A stretch of 64,000 bases of DNA, taken from positions 186,001-250,000 of the forward strand of contig CADAAA010000003.1 of the NCBI GenBank assembly GCA_902785785.1, written 5' to 3'. Each line of letters starts with the position of its first letter. The stretch's first letter is position 1. The position numbers and the translations under genes were made by a program. This DNA is from an uncultured Bacteroidia bacterium (GTDB lineage Bacteria > Bacteroidota > Bacteroidia > Bacteroidales > UBA932). The notes beneath the pieces were generated by a model. It saw nothing but the letters and a program-made list of their open reading frames with translations, was not told the origin of the DNA and did not search any database. Shown piece by piece: positions 15,404 to 26,515 of this stretch.

Positions 15404-18382
15404 ATGCATACAAGGAAAATTTGCGCCGCAGCGGCGGCGCTGGTGATCGGGGCCCTGGCTTTCCAGGCTCAGGCCGCTCCACGTGACGGCGACTTCAAGA
15501 AGGCGCTCAGGCTTTATCGGAGCGGCATGTACGAGAGGGCCAAGGACGTCTTCGAGGACATAGGCCGGAACGGAGACCTCCTCAGCGAAGGCTATTCCGC
15601 GCTCTGTGCCGCCAAGATGCAGACCGAGGGCTTCATGGAGGAGCTCGACTCCTACATGCTCAAGTATCCCGAGTCCTCGCTGATACCGCAGATCCGCTTC
15701 GAGAAGGGCCTTTCCCTGTTCGACGCCGGCGATTATGCCGCGGCGCGCCGCGAGTTCTCCTCCTTCTCCAAGGAGGATCTCAGGCGCGAGCAGGTGGCTG
15801 AGTATGTGTTCAAGCGCGCCTACAGCGACTACGCTCTGCTGGACTATCCCAGCGCCCGCGAGCGCTTCCTCGCCGTGGAGAAGATGCCCTTCTCCGACTA
15901 TACCGCCCCTTCCCGCTATGCGATAGGATACATCGACTATTCAGCCAGCGACTTCGACTCGGCCATCAAATGGTTCGAGCAGGCCGCCAAGGATCCCCGC
16001 TTCGCCGAGCACTCCAATTACTACATCCTCGAGTGCCGTTTCAACAACAAGGACTACCGTTATGTCACCGACAACGGTCCCGCGATGTTCGAGAAGGTCC
16101 CCGCCGAGAGGCAGCCGCATCTCGCGCGCATCATCTCCGAGTCCTATCTGGTGCAGGGCAATGTCGACAAGGCCAAGGAGTACTTCGACAAGAACCTCCT
16201 CTCCAACGAGGCCAAGACCCGTTCAGACTATTTCTATGCCGGTTCCATCCTGTACGCCCTCAAGGACTACGAGGGTGCGGTGGAGAACTTTTCCGGCATG
16301 TCCTCCTTCGCCGACTCGCTCGGCCAGATCGCGTCCTACCAGATGGCTGATTCCTACCTCCAGATGAAGAACAAGGTCAAGGCCATGGAGTGCTTCCGCG
16401 ATGCTTCATCGCTGAAGTTCGACGAAGAGATCCGCGAAGACGCCATGTTCAACTACGCCAAGCTCGCGTTCGACCTGAACCAGGACGGACAGCCTTTCGC
16501 CGATTACATCTCCACATACGCCAAGTCCAAGAGGGGAGACGATATCTACAGCTATATGGCCCTTTCAAGGCTCGCCGCCCATGATTACGCCGGCGCGGTC
16601 GAGGCTTATGACAATATCGATGAGCTCAGCCCGGACATGCGCAGCAACTACATGAAAGCCAACTACCTGCGTGCCAACCAGCTGATCTCCAACGGCTCCT
16701 GGCGCGACGCGGTGCAGTGCCTGCAAGCCGCGGCTTTCTATACCGGCCGCCGCAATCCCTTCAACCAGCTCTCGCGCTACTGGCTTGCCGAGTCTTACTA
16801 CAATTCCGGCAACTATGACGAGGCCGAGAATATCCTTACGGACCTGTACAACGGCTCCGCCCTTGACGGCCACGAGGAGGGCAGGGCCCTGCCCTACAAC
16901 CTGGCCTACAGTTATTTCCGCCACGGAGACTATGCCAATGCCGCCAAGTGGTTCGATACATACCTTTCGTCCGGCGCCAGGGCTTTCAGGCAGGACGCCG
17001 GCGTGCGCCGTGCGGACTGCGATTTCCTGCGCAGGGACTACAAGGCCGCCGCGGGCGGATACGAGTCCGTGCTTGCGGATTTCTCCGATCCGGACGATGT
17101 ATATCCTTACTACCAGCTCGGCCTCGCTTACGGCCTGGCCGGAGAGAAGCAGAAGAAGGTGGATGCCCTCACGCGAGTGAGGAAGGCCTCTCCTTCGGCC
17201 AACTTCTGGCCTGAGGCCATGTACGAGCTAGGCCGCGCGTATGTCGAGCTCGACCGGGACGAGGCCGCGGCCGAGTGTTTCGAGAACCTCCGCGCCAACT
17301 CCAAGGATGGCACCTATGTCGCCCGTTCGCTCATCGAGCTGGGTATGCTGGCGCGCAACAAACGCCAGTACGACAAGGCCCTCGGCTACTACAAGCAGGT
17401 AGTGAGCGACCTCCCGAAGAACGAATACACGGCTGACGCCATGCTCGCCATCGAGTCCATCTACCAGTCGATGGGAGAGCCGGAGGCGTACCTCGCATAT
17501 GCCGAGTCAGTCGGAGACGGCACGACAAAGACCGAGGCCGAGAAGGAGCAGATCTACTTCAACTCCGCCGAGCAGGTCTTCCTGAGCGGCAACTACCAGA
17601 AGGCGCTGACCTCGCTGCAGAAGTATTTCGACGAATATCCCTCAGGGGCGAGGATCACCGAGGCGCGTTTCTACGAGGCCGAGTGCTACATGAACCTCGG
17701 CCAGAAGGAGAATGCCGTCGACAGCTATGCCAAGGTCATGACCGCACCTGACGCCGGTTCGCTCCTCGAGCCTTCCATCCTGAATTACGCCGTTCTCTCC
17801 TACGGTCTCGAGCATTATTCCGAAGCTTACAACGGCTATTCCATGCTCCGGGAGAAGGCACGCATGGATGAGAACGTCTTCACCGCCAAGGTCGGCATGA
17901 TGCGCTCCGCATACCGTTCCAAGAACTACCGCGACGCGGTGGCGGCGGCGGACGGAGTCAAGGCCGACAGCCGCTGTGACGAAGCCCTTGGCCGCGAGGC
18001 CGACTTCGTCAAGGCCAAGTCGCTGATGGGCACGAGCCAGCGCGCCGCCGCCATGGACATCTTCCGCCGTCTGGCTGCCAAGCCTTCGACGGACGAGGGC
18101 GCCGAGGCCGCTTACACTTTGATACAGAGCACGTACGACGAGGGCAATTTCGACTCGGTCGAGAAGATGGTATACGACTTTGCCGCTGACGCCGGCACCC
18201 AGAACTACTGGCTGGCCAAGGCGTTCATAGTACTCGGAGACGCCTTTGCCGAGCAGGACAACTTCAAGCAGGCCAAGGCTACTTTCGAGAGCATCGCCAA
18301 CGGTTATGAGTCCACTGGCCCGGAGGATGACGTCCTCGACGCTGTCGCCATGAGACTCGAGAAACTTTCACAAATGATGTAA
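15404..18382 (+). CDS. Large periplasmic tetratricopeptide-repeat protein
   Basis: A 992-residue exported protein. The signal peptide (about residues 1-24) ends in AFQAQA. The rest is almost entirely TPR-like helical hairpins with repeated patterns such as ALRLYRSGMYERAKDVFEDI, AIKWFEQAAKDPRF, YYQLGLAYGLAGEKQKKV and ALGYYKQVVSDLPKNEYTADA, the last resembling YbgF/BamD-type outer-membrane lipoprotein repeats. No enzymatic domain is visible. The plug-less barrel gene follows after 7 nt, so the two products probably work together at the outer membrane as scaffold and barrel; that is inference from the operon. Confidence 0.85.
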   Translation: MHTRKICAAAAALVIGALAFQAQAAPRDGDFKKALRLYRSGMYERAKDVFEDIGRNGDLLSEGYSALCAAKMQTEGFMEELDSYMLKYPESSLIPQIRFEKGLSLFDAGDYAAARREFSSFSKEDLRREQVAEYVFKRAYSDYALLDYPSARERFLAVEKMPFSDYTAPSRYAIGYIDYSASDFDSAIKWFEQAAKDPRFAEHSNYYILECRFNNKDYRYVTDNGPAMFEKVPAERQPHLARIISESYLVQGNVDKAKEYFDKNLLSNEAKTRSDYFYAGSILYALKDYEGAVENFSGMSSFADSLGQIASYQMADSYLQMKNKVKAMECFRDASSLKFDEEIREDAMFNYAKLAFDLNQDGQPFADYISTYAKSKRGDDIYSYMALSRLAAHDYAGAVEAYDNIDELSPDMRSNYMKANYLRANQLISNGSWRDAVQCLQAAAFYTGRRNPFNQLSRYWLAESYYNSGNYDEAENILTDLYNGSALDGHEEGRALPYNLAYSYFRHGDYANAAKWFDTYLSSGARAFRQDAGVRRADCDFLRRDYKAAAGGYESVLADFSDPDDVYPYYQLGLAYGLAGEKQKKVDALTRVRKASPSANFWPEAMYELGRAYVELDRDEAAAECFENLRANSKDGTYVARSLIELGMLARNKRQYDKALGYYKQVVSDLPKNEYTADAMLAIESIYQSMGEPEAYLAYAESVGDGTTKTEAEKEQIYFNSAEQVFLSGNYQKALTSLQKYFDEYPSGARITEARFYEAECYMNLGQKENAVDSYAKVMTAPDAGSLLEPSILNYAVLSYGLEHYSEAYNGYSMLREKARMDENVFTAKVGMMRSAYRSKNYRDAVAAADGVKADSRCDEALGREADFVKAKSLMGTSQRAAAMDIFRRLAAKPSTDEGAEAAYTLIQSTYDEGNFDSVEKMVYDFAADAGTQNYWLAKAFIVLGDAFAEQDNFKQAKATFESIANGYESTGPEDDVLDAVAMRLEKLSQMM

Positions 18383-18389
18383 TCACGCT

Positions 18390-20177
18390 ATGAGACGATA
18401 TATATTCATTGCTTCAGCCCTGCTGGCATGTGCGGTCGCATCCGCCCAGAACCTCAATCCCACCGTCCAGGTGACAAACGACTATGAGGGCAAGCTCATG
18501 GAGGTGAACAAACAGAACGTCGCCATGGCCGTTCCGGACTCCCTGCTGAAGTTCGACTGGAACTTCAACTATTCGGTGTTCGACAATCCCTATCGCGGAG
18601 CATACGAGTTCAAACCGTACCGTATAGACATGAAGCCTGATCCGACGCGCCGTGACAACGGTGTTTTCTACCTGCGCGCAGGCGCCGGTTTCACGCTGCA
18701 TCCGGAGGTCCAGGCGATTTTTACTCCGTCGACAAAGGGCAGGTTCGGCATATCGGTCTATGATGATTTCAAAGGCTATATCGGACCCTATCATTCGATT
18801 ACAGTTACGCGCGGGACCGGGAACGGCCTTGTAGGCCCTTCAGGGGACCCTTACAACGGCTCTGACCTGTCGAACCGTATCGGGACCACGCTCCGTTTCG
18901 ACGGCGCCTCCACGGTCGTAACGCTTGACGGAGGGTTCGACTTCATCAGGACCAAGGAATGGTTCTTCGGCGGAAACAACGCTTATGGCGGTTCTGCCCT
19001 TCTGAGGGTCCGTTCGGCAGGGGAGGGGGATTTGAGCTATGACGCCTCCCTCGGATGGAACGGATTGTCCAACAAGGTGATGCCCGTGAAGGAATCTTCC
19101 GGGACAGCGACCGAATACAAGGAGAATGACCTGGGAATGGATGTACGGCTCGGCTACCGCCTGGCTGAAAGGCATTCCCTGCAGTTCATCGCCCAGTGGC
19201 AGCATACCATCTTCAATGACGCTCCGGTCAAGCTTTTCGCCGACCGGGTGGACCTCGTGCCGTCTTACCGTTACTCCGAGGACGGATTCTCCGTTTCGGC
19301 CGGCATCCGTTTCTCCGATGTCTGGCGTGATTTCGACGGGGAGATATCCGCTGACGAGGGTTTCCCTTATGTCGACTATACCGGACGCAAGCTCTATCCT
19401 GACTTCCATCTCAGCTATGAGGCGATCCCCGAAAAGCTTGTCCTTTCCGCCAAGGTCATCGGCGGGCAACGTTTCAATACATACGGCTCTTACCTGAGGG
19501 AGAACCATCATTTCTCGATGTACAATTCATCCAGGTATTCCTCCTTCCTCGGAGACGCTACCGTCAACACCTTCGATGCCGGCATAGGCCTCAGCGGACG
19601 TGTCCGCAGCATATTCCAGTATGGTGCGGAGGTCGGTTACGCCCGTTATTTCAACGTCCCAATGGACAGCGTGGAGGGAAGGTCCTATAGCCCCGGCATC
19701 ATATCGTCCTCTGTCGAGACTTTCTATGTCCCGGCGCTTGCCATGATGAATTACGACCTGCTCTATGCAGACTTGAAAGGCATGCTGGGCACGGATCGCG
19801 TGGACGCCTCGGCGCATCTGCGGTTGCAGAAGACCAAAGAGGGGGATTCGGAGAAAGGGTTCTTCGCCATGATGCTGCCTGTTTTCACCGGTTCCGCGGA
19901 GCTTGTGTATAACTGGAACCGCAGGGTTTTCGCCGGGCTTCTCGCCGATTGGGCTACGGCCCGGGAGGGCCACGGATTCTATGAATCCTATCTCCAGTCT
20001 TTCGACTGCCATGCTCCCGGCTGGCTGGACCTGGGCGTCTCTGCAGAGTTCAAGGCGACCAGCAGGTTCTCGCTGTGGGTAGAGGGCAGGAACCTCCTGA
20101 ACCAGACGGTCATGAGGAACTTCATGGTGGCCGAGAAAGGACCGTATGTGACCGCCGGTATTTGCCTCAATTTCTAG
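18390..20177 (+). CDS. TonB-receptor-like outer-membrane beta-barrel protein without plug
   Basis: A 595-residue protein with a signal peptide (MRRYIFIASALLACAVASAQ) and alternating amphipathic strands to the end. The C-terminus GPYVTAGICLNF finishes with the aromatic residue used by BAM, and the last strands (FSLWVEGRNLLNQTV) resemble the end of TonB-dependent receptor barrels. There is no carboxypeptidase-like repeat, TonB box or plug domain, and the length is short for a full receptor (700-1000). It follows the TPR gene directly. It may be a channel or a structural outer-membrane barrel; the substrate is unknown. Confidence 0.78.
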   Translation: MRRYIFIASALLACAVASAQNLNPTVQVTNDYEGKLMEVNKQNVAMAVPDSLLKFDWNFNYSVFDNPYRGAYEFKPYRIDMKPDPTRRDNGVFYLRAGAGFTLHPEVQAIFTPSTKGRFGISVYDDFKGYIGPYHSITVTRGTGNGLVGPSGDPYNGSDLSNRIGTTLRFDGASTVVTLDGGFDFIRTKEWFFGGNNAYGGSALLRVRSAGEGDLSYDASLGWNGLSNKVMPVKESSGTATEYKENDLGMDVRLGYRLAERHSLQFIAQWQHTIFNDAPVKLFADRVDLVPSYRYSEDGFSVSAGIRFSDVWRDFDGEISADEGFPYVDYTGRKLYPDFHLSYEAIPEKLVLSAKVIGGQRFNTYGSYLRENHHFSMYNSSRYSSFLGDATVNTFDAGIGLSGRVRSIFQYGAEVGYARYFNVPMDSVEGRSYSPGIISSSVETFYVPALAMMNYDLLYADLKGMLGTDRVDASAHLRLQKTKEGDSEKGFFAMMLPVFTGSAELVYNWNRRVFAGLLADWATAREGHGFYESYLQSFDCHAPGWLDLGVSAEFKATSRFSLWVEGRNLLNQTVMRNFMVAEKGPYVTAGICLNF

Positions 20178-20179
20178 GC

Positions 20180-20207
20180 TGGAATTACAAGTAATTCCAA
20201 TCTTTTT
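20180..20207 (+). terminator. Stem-loop plus T-tract after the barrel gene
   Basis: A perfect inverted repeat (left arm TGGAATTAC at 20180-20188, right arm GTAATTCCA at 20191-20199) is followed by TCTTTTTT. It fits an intrinsic terminator for the TPR-barrel operon, though the stem is AT-rich. It also lies just upstream of the gyrB -7 box, so an operator role is possible. Confidence 0.55.
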
Positions 20208-20210
20208 TCG

Positions 20211-20218
20211 TAAATTTG
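20211..20218 (+). promoter_or_regulatory. -7 promoter box of gyrB
   Basis: TAAATTTG matches TAnnTTTG and lies 37 nt before the gyrB ATG at 20256. Confidence 0.6.
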
Positions 20219-20228
20219 TCTGTTTTAA

Positions 20229-22268
<2,040 letters not shown>

Positions 22269-22293
22269 TAAGTGTAAAAAACCATAAATCACC

Positions 22294-23556
22294 ATGTTAG
22301 ACATTTTTGACAGAATCGAAAGGGACTCGGGCGGTCCTATCGGACAGTACTTTGAGCAGGGCTTCGGCTATTACATGTATCCCCGTCTCGAAGGCGAACT
22401 CGGCCCCCATATGATTTTCAACGGCATGCCGGTGCTCAACTGGAGCCTCAACAACTATCTCGGACTGGCCAACCATCCCGAGGTGCGCAAGGCTGACGCG
22501 GAAGCCGCCGCGCAGTGGGGTCTCGCTTACCCTATGGGTGCGCGCATGATGACCGGCCATACCCGTTACCATGAGGCTCTCGAGCGCAAGTTTGCGGAGT
22601 TCGAGAAGAAGGAGGACGCTTTCCTTTACAATTTCGGCTATCAGGGTATCGTCTCCACCATCGACGCACTTACCGCCAGGCATGACGTCATCGTATACGA
22701 CGCCGAGTGCCATGCCTGCCTGCTGGACGGCATCCGCCTCCATATCGGCAGCAAGTACAAGTATCGCCACAACAACATGGCCGACTGCGACAAGGTCCTC
22801 GCCCGCGCCTGCAAGGAGGCGGACGAGAACGGCGGCGGCGTGCTCCTCATCACCGAAGGTGTATACGGCATGACCGGCGCCCTCGGCAAGCTCGACGAGA
22901 TCGTCGCCCTCAAGAGCAAGTACAATTTCCGTATCCTGATCGATGACGCCCACGGCTTCGGCCTTCTTGGAGAGCATGGCCGCGGCACGTCGGAGCATTT
23001 CGGCGTGATGGACGGCATCGACCTCTATATCGGCGCCTTCGCCAAGTCCATGGCCTCCATCGGCGGCTTTGTGGCCGGCCCTCACAGCATCATCAACTAC
23101 CTGCGCGCCAACATGCGCTCGCAGATGTACGCCAAGTCCCTCCCCATGCCGCTCGTCATCGGCAACATCAAGCGCATGGAGATCATCGACAGCCCCGAGG
23201 GCGACGAGCTCCGCAAGAAATGCTGGACCATCACCCACGCCATACAGGAAGGCTTCAAGAAGGAAGGCTTCGACATCGGCGAGGCCCAGGCCTGCGTCAC
23301 CCCCGTCCATATCAAGGGCGGCGTCGCACAGGCGACCAAGATGGCCAAGGACCTCAGGGAGAACTACCGCATCTTCTGTTCGATGGTCATTTACCCTGTC
23401 ATCCCCAAGGGTATGGTGATATTCCGCATCGTTTCCACCGCCGCGCACACCATGGAGGACGTCAATTACACTCTCAACGCCTTCAAGGAGATCAAGGCTA
23501 AGCTTGACGCCGGAGAGTACGACGGAGACGACGTGGCCGCCATGACCGTCGAATAG
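22294..23556 (+). CDS. Alpha-oxoamine synthase family PLP enzyme, serine palmitoyltransferase-like
   Basis: A 420-residue fold-type I PLP enzyme of the alpha-oxoamine synthase group (serine palmitoyltransferase, KBL, BioF, HemA). The PLP-binding lysine is in AFAKSMASIGGF, the cofactor aspartate in ILIDDAHGFGLLG, and the N-terminal substrate motif in LNWSLNNYLGLANHP. The family condenses an amino acid with an acyl-CoA and releases CO2. In Bacteroidales close relatives are annotated as serine palmitoyltransferase-like. The directly following SDR gene (1-nt gap) is what a 3-ketosphinganine reductase would be, which supports a sphingoid-base role. 2-Amino-3-ketobutyrate CoA ligase activity cannot be excluded. 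Confidence 0.82.
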   Translation: MLDIFDRIERDSGGPIGQYFEQGFGYYMYPRLEGELGPHMIFNGMPVLNWSLNNYLGLANHPEVRKADAEAAAQWGLAYPMGARMMTGHTRYHEALERKFAEFEKKEDAFLYNFGYQGIVSTIDALTARHDVIVYDAECHACLLDGIRLHIGSKYKYRHNNMADCDKVLARACKEADENGGGVLLITEGVYGMTGALGKLDEIVALKSKYNFRILIDDAHGFGLLGEHGRGTSEHFGVMDGIDLYIGAFAKSMASIGGFVAGPHSIINYLRANMRSQMYAKSLPMPLVIGNIKRMEIIDSPEGDELRKKCWTITHAIQEGFKKEGFDIGEAQACVTPVHIKGGVAQATKMAKDLRENYRIFCSMVIYPVIPKGMVIFRIVSTAAHTMEDVNYTLNAFKEIKAKLDAGEYDGDDVAAMTVE

Positions 23557-23557
23557 C

Positions 23558-24379
23558 ATGGATACCGCATACTTCAAGGACAAAGTTGTAGTCATTACGG
23601 GAGCCAGCTCGGGTATCGGGCTGGCTACCGCCAAATTGTTCGGCTCGTACGGAGCGCGTGTCGTGATGGCCGCGCGGTCGTTCGAGAAGATGTGCGGACT
23701 TGCCCCTCAAGTGTCGTCGGATCCTGACCGGGTATTGTGTGTCCGTGCGGACGTATCTGTCGAGGACGACTGCCGCAACCTCATCGATGCGGCCGTCGCA
23801 AGGTTCGGTGGCATCGACATCTTGGTCAACAACGCAGGAGTGTCGATGCGCGCCATGTTCAAGGACCTTGACCTTAAGGTCATCCATACACTGATGGATG
23901 TAAACTTCTGGGGGACTGTGTATTGCACCAAATATGCGCTGCCCTGGCTCCTGAAGTCCAAGGGCTCCGTGGTCGGCATAGTCTCCATCGCCGGCTTCTC
24001 CGCACTTCCGGCGCGTACCGGCTACTCAGCCTCGAAATACGCGATCCGCGGCTTCCTTGACACGCTCCGCATCGAGCATCTCAAGGACGGTCTCAACGTC
24101 CTCGTCTATGCCCCCGGATATACCTCGTCCATGGTCCGCCGCAACGCCCTTACTGCCGACGGCTCGGCCCAGGGTGAGACTCCGCTCGACGAGAGCAAGC
24201 TTATGAGCGCGGAGGTCGTCGCGGCCAAACTTGCGAAGGCCTTGTATCACAGGCGTTCGCAGGTCACGCTCACTTTCCTTGGACGGCTCACCGTCTATGC
24301 ACACCGGCGGTTCCCACGCTTTACGGACAGGATGACCTACCGTTACATCGCCAGGGAACCCAACAGCCCTTTCAACTAG
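23558..24379 (+). CDS. SDR-family oxidoreductase, candidate 3-ketosphinganine reductase
   Basis: A 273-residue classical short-chain dehydrogenase. The NAD(P)-binding motif is TGASSGIG near residue 14, with ILVNNAGVS, the catalytic serine in IVSIAGFSALPA and the YxxxK pair in YSASKYA. The C-terminal extension is basic and aromatic (YAHRRFPRFTDRMTYRYIA), which suits membrane association. It starts 2 nt after the stop of the alpha-oxoamine synthase gene, so the pair is almost certainly cotranscribed. Reduction of a 3-keto sphingoid base is the inference from that context; SDR substrates cannot be predicted from sequence alone. Confidence 0.8.
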   Translation: MDTAYFKDKVVVITGASSGIGLATAKLFGSYGARVVMAARSFEKMCGLAPQVSSDPDRVLCVRADVSVEDDCRNLIDAAVARFGGIDILVNNAGVSMRAMFKDLDLKVIHTLMDVNFWGTVYCTKYALPWLLKSKGSVVGIVSIAGFSALPARTGYSASKYAIRGFLDTLRIEHLKDGLNVLVYAPGYTSSMVRRNALTADGSAQGETPLDESKLMSAEVVAAKLAKALYHRRSQVTLTFLGRLTVYAHRRFPRFTDRMTYRYIAREPNSPFN

Positions 24380-24385
24380 CAGCCC

Positions 24386-26449
24386 ATGAAAGTCTCCGGA
24401 ATCCCTCCAGCACTAAAGACCTGGCTCCCTTTCATCGTCCTCTTCGTGTTCCTTGCGCTTATCCTGCCCAGGAGCCCGAAGTTCGGTTACGATTACAGGA
24501 AAGGTTCGGAGTGGAAGTATGAGACCCTGTACGCACAGTTCGATTTTCCCATCCTCAAGACCGACGAGCAGATAAGGGAGGAGAGGAGCCGTTCCGTCTC
24601 AAGCGTCATTCCGTACTACAAGTATTCCGAAGACATCGTCAACAAGAACCTCAGGGCCGCTGAAGCCCTTTCCCTCGGAAAGGATGCGGCACTCAAGCCC
24701 GCGATAGTCTCCATTATCCGTGATATTTATGCGCAGGGCGTGGTATCTGACGAGGGCGTCAAGGTTGACCGTAACGCCACCGACCTCTCCGAAGAGGTGC
24801 TGTACGTCCAGAAGGACAAGCGCGCGACCAAGGTTCCTGTCACCGAGATCTACAAGCAGTCCGACGCCAAGTCCAAGCTGATCGCGGAGATGGGTAAGAC
24901 CTACAAGAGCTACAATCTCGACTCAGTATTCAAGGCCAACTCCGTTTACGACCTCATCGTCCCCAACCTTGTCTATGACCGCCAGACCACCGAGGTGGTG
25001 CATGCGGAGTCGGCTCCGTCCATCTCTCCCACCCAGGGGTTCGTGAACGCCGGTCAGCTGATAGTCTCCAACGGTGAGATCGTCACGGCTGAGGTCGCTC
25101 AGTTGCTTGATTCATACAAGGTTGAGTATGAGGCGAATATGGGCTACGGCACTCCGAGGGCGCTGCAGTGGGCAGGCAATATCCTGCTAGCCCTCGTGCT
25201 CTCACTTGCGCTGTACCTGGCTGTGTTCTTCACCAGCCGCAAGGCGCTCAAGGAGCCCAACAAGGTCTGCTACATCATTCTCGTATTCGTGATCTCCACG
25301 CTTTGCGCCATCCTTATCGGGCGTTCGCAGCCACTCTACCTTTTCATGGTTCCGTTCACGCTGCCCGCCCTTTGGCATCAGGCGTTCTTCAGGAACAAGA
25401 TGGTCCTGCCCTTGTACATTGTAACGCTGCTCCCGCTGCTGATTTTCTCGCATTACGGAGCGGTGATCTTCATGTTGTTCCTGTTCGCCGGATTCGTCGC
25501 AATTTACGCTTTCAGGTATTTCTACAAGGGATGGAAGCAGTTCATCACCGGGCTGATCATCTTCCTGGCACTGGCTGTGACCTATTTTGGTTTCCGTTTC
25601 ATCGATTCGATCGGCGGGAACGTGGCGCTGACGCTGACATTCCTGTTCATCGGATCGATCCTTACCGTGCTTGGATATCAGCTGGTTTTCCTCTTCGAGA
25701 ACATGTTCAACCTGGTTTCCAACTCCAGGCTGGCTGAGCTGGGCGATACCAGCAACAAGCTCCTCCGCGAGCTTGAGTCCAAGGCTCCGGGCACCTTCCA
25801 GCATTCGTTGCAGGTCATGAGCATGGCCGACGCGGCGGCGCGCTCTATAGGCGCGAACGTGCTGCTGGTGCGCGCCGGCGCCCTTTACCACGATATCGGC
25901 AAGATGAGCAATCCCCAGTGCTTCATCGAGAACGAAGCCCTGCTGCCTTCGGAGGACAAGAACGGCTATCATACAGGTCTTGACTCCCGTCAGAGCGCCA
26001 GGGATATCATCGCCCATGTCAAGGACGGAATGGAACTTGCCGACCGTTACAAACTGCCCCAGGTCATCAAGGATTTCATCCTTACGCACCATGGCACTAC
26101 GCGTACCGGTTATTTCTACAACAAGTATATCAACGAGGGAGGGGATCCGTCGGATGCCGCAGATTTCTACTATCCCGGCGTAAAGCCGTTTACCAAGGAG
26201 CAGGTGATCCTGATGCTGTGCGACTCCATCGAAGCGGCGTCGCGGACTCTGAAGGCATCGACTCCGGAGGCGTATTCCGAGTTCGTTGAGAAGATGGTCG
26301 ACGACAAGATGAAGTCAGGCCAGTTCGACGAGTCCTCCATCTCGATCAGCGAGCTCAATACGGTCAAGGAAAGCCTCAAGTCCTACCTTGCCCAGCTCTA
26401 TCACGAGAGGGTGGTCTATCCTAAGATGAAAGCGAAGCCGACGCATTGA
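24386..26449 (+). CDS. PgpH/YqfF-type 7TM HD-domain phosphohydrolase
   Basis: A 687-residue membrane protein. An N-terminal transmembrane helix (LPFIVLFVFLALILP) leads into a long extracytoplasmic 7TMR-HDED domain, then a block of about seven transmembrane helices (roughly residues 255-455), then a cytoplasmic HD domain with HSLQVMSMADAAARS, LVRAGALYHDIGKMSNP and FILTHHG. This architecture is that of the PgpH family, known as c-di-AMP phosphodiesterases in Firmicutes. It follows the SDR gene by 6 nt. Whether c-di-AMP is the substrate here depends on a diadenylate cyclase elsewhere in the genome. Confidence 0.9.
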   Translation: MKVSGIPPALKTWLPFIVLFVFLALILPRSPKFGYDYRKGSEWKYETLYAQFDFPILKTDEQIREERSRSVSSVIPYYKYSEDIVNKNLRAAEALSLGKDAALKPAIVSIIRDIYAQGVVSDEGVKVDRNATDLSEEVLYVQKDKRATKVPVTEIYKQSDAKSKLIAEMGKTYKSYNLDSVFKANSVYDLIVPNLVYDRQTTEVVHAESAPSISPTQGFVNAGQLIVSNGEIVTAEVAQLLDSYKVEYEANMGYGTPRALQWAGNILLALVLSLALYLAVFFTSRKALKEPNKVCYIILVFVISTLCAILIGRSQPLYLFMVPFTLPALWHQAFFRNKMVLPLYIVTLLPLLIFSHYGAVIFMLFLFAGFVAIYAFRYFYKGWKQFITGLIIFLALAVTYFGFRFIDSIGGNVALTLTFLFIGSILTVLGYQLVFLFENMFNLVSNSRLAELGDTSNKLLRELESKAPGTFQHSLQVMSMADAAARSIGANVLLVRAGALYHDIGKMSNPQCFIENEALLPSEDKNGYHTGLDSRQSARDIIAHVKDGMELADRYKLPQVIKDFILTHHGTTRTGYFYNKYINEGGDPSDAADFYYPGVKPFTKEQVILMLCDSIEAASRTLKASTPEAYSEFVEKMVDDKMKSGQFDESSISISELNTVKESLKSYLAQLYHERVVYPKMKAKPTH

Positions 26450-26468
26450 TTATTTGAGAATTAATGCC

Positions 26469-26476
26469 TATCTTTG
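26469..26476 (+). promoter_or_regulatory. Promoter of tig (-7 box)
   Basis: TATCTTTG lies 39 nt before the tig ATG, and a TTG at 26446-26448 sits 20 nt upstream of it, close to the consensus TTTG-N19-TAnnTTTG. Confidence 0.65.
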
Positions 26477-26515
26477 CCGCCCGTTCCAGAATAGCAATAA
26501 AACAACAGACATACA

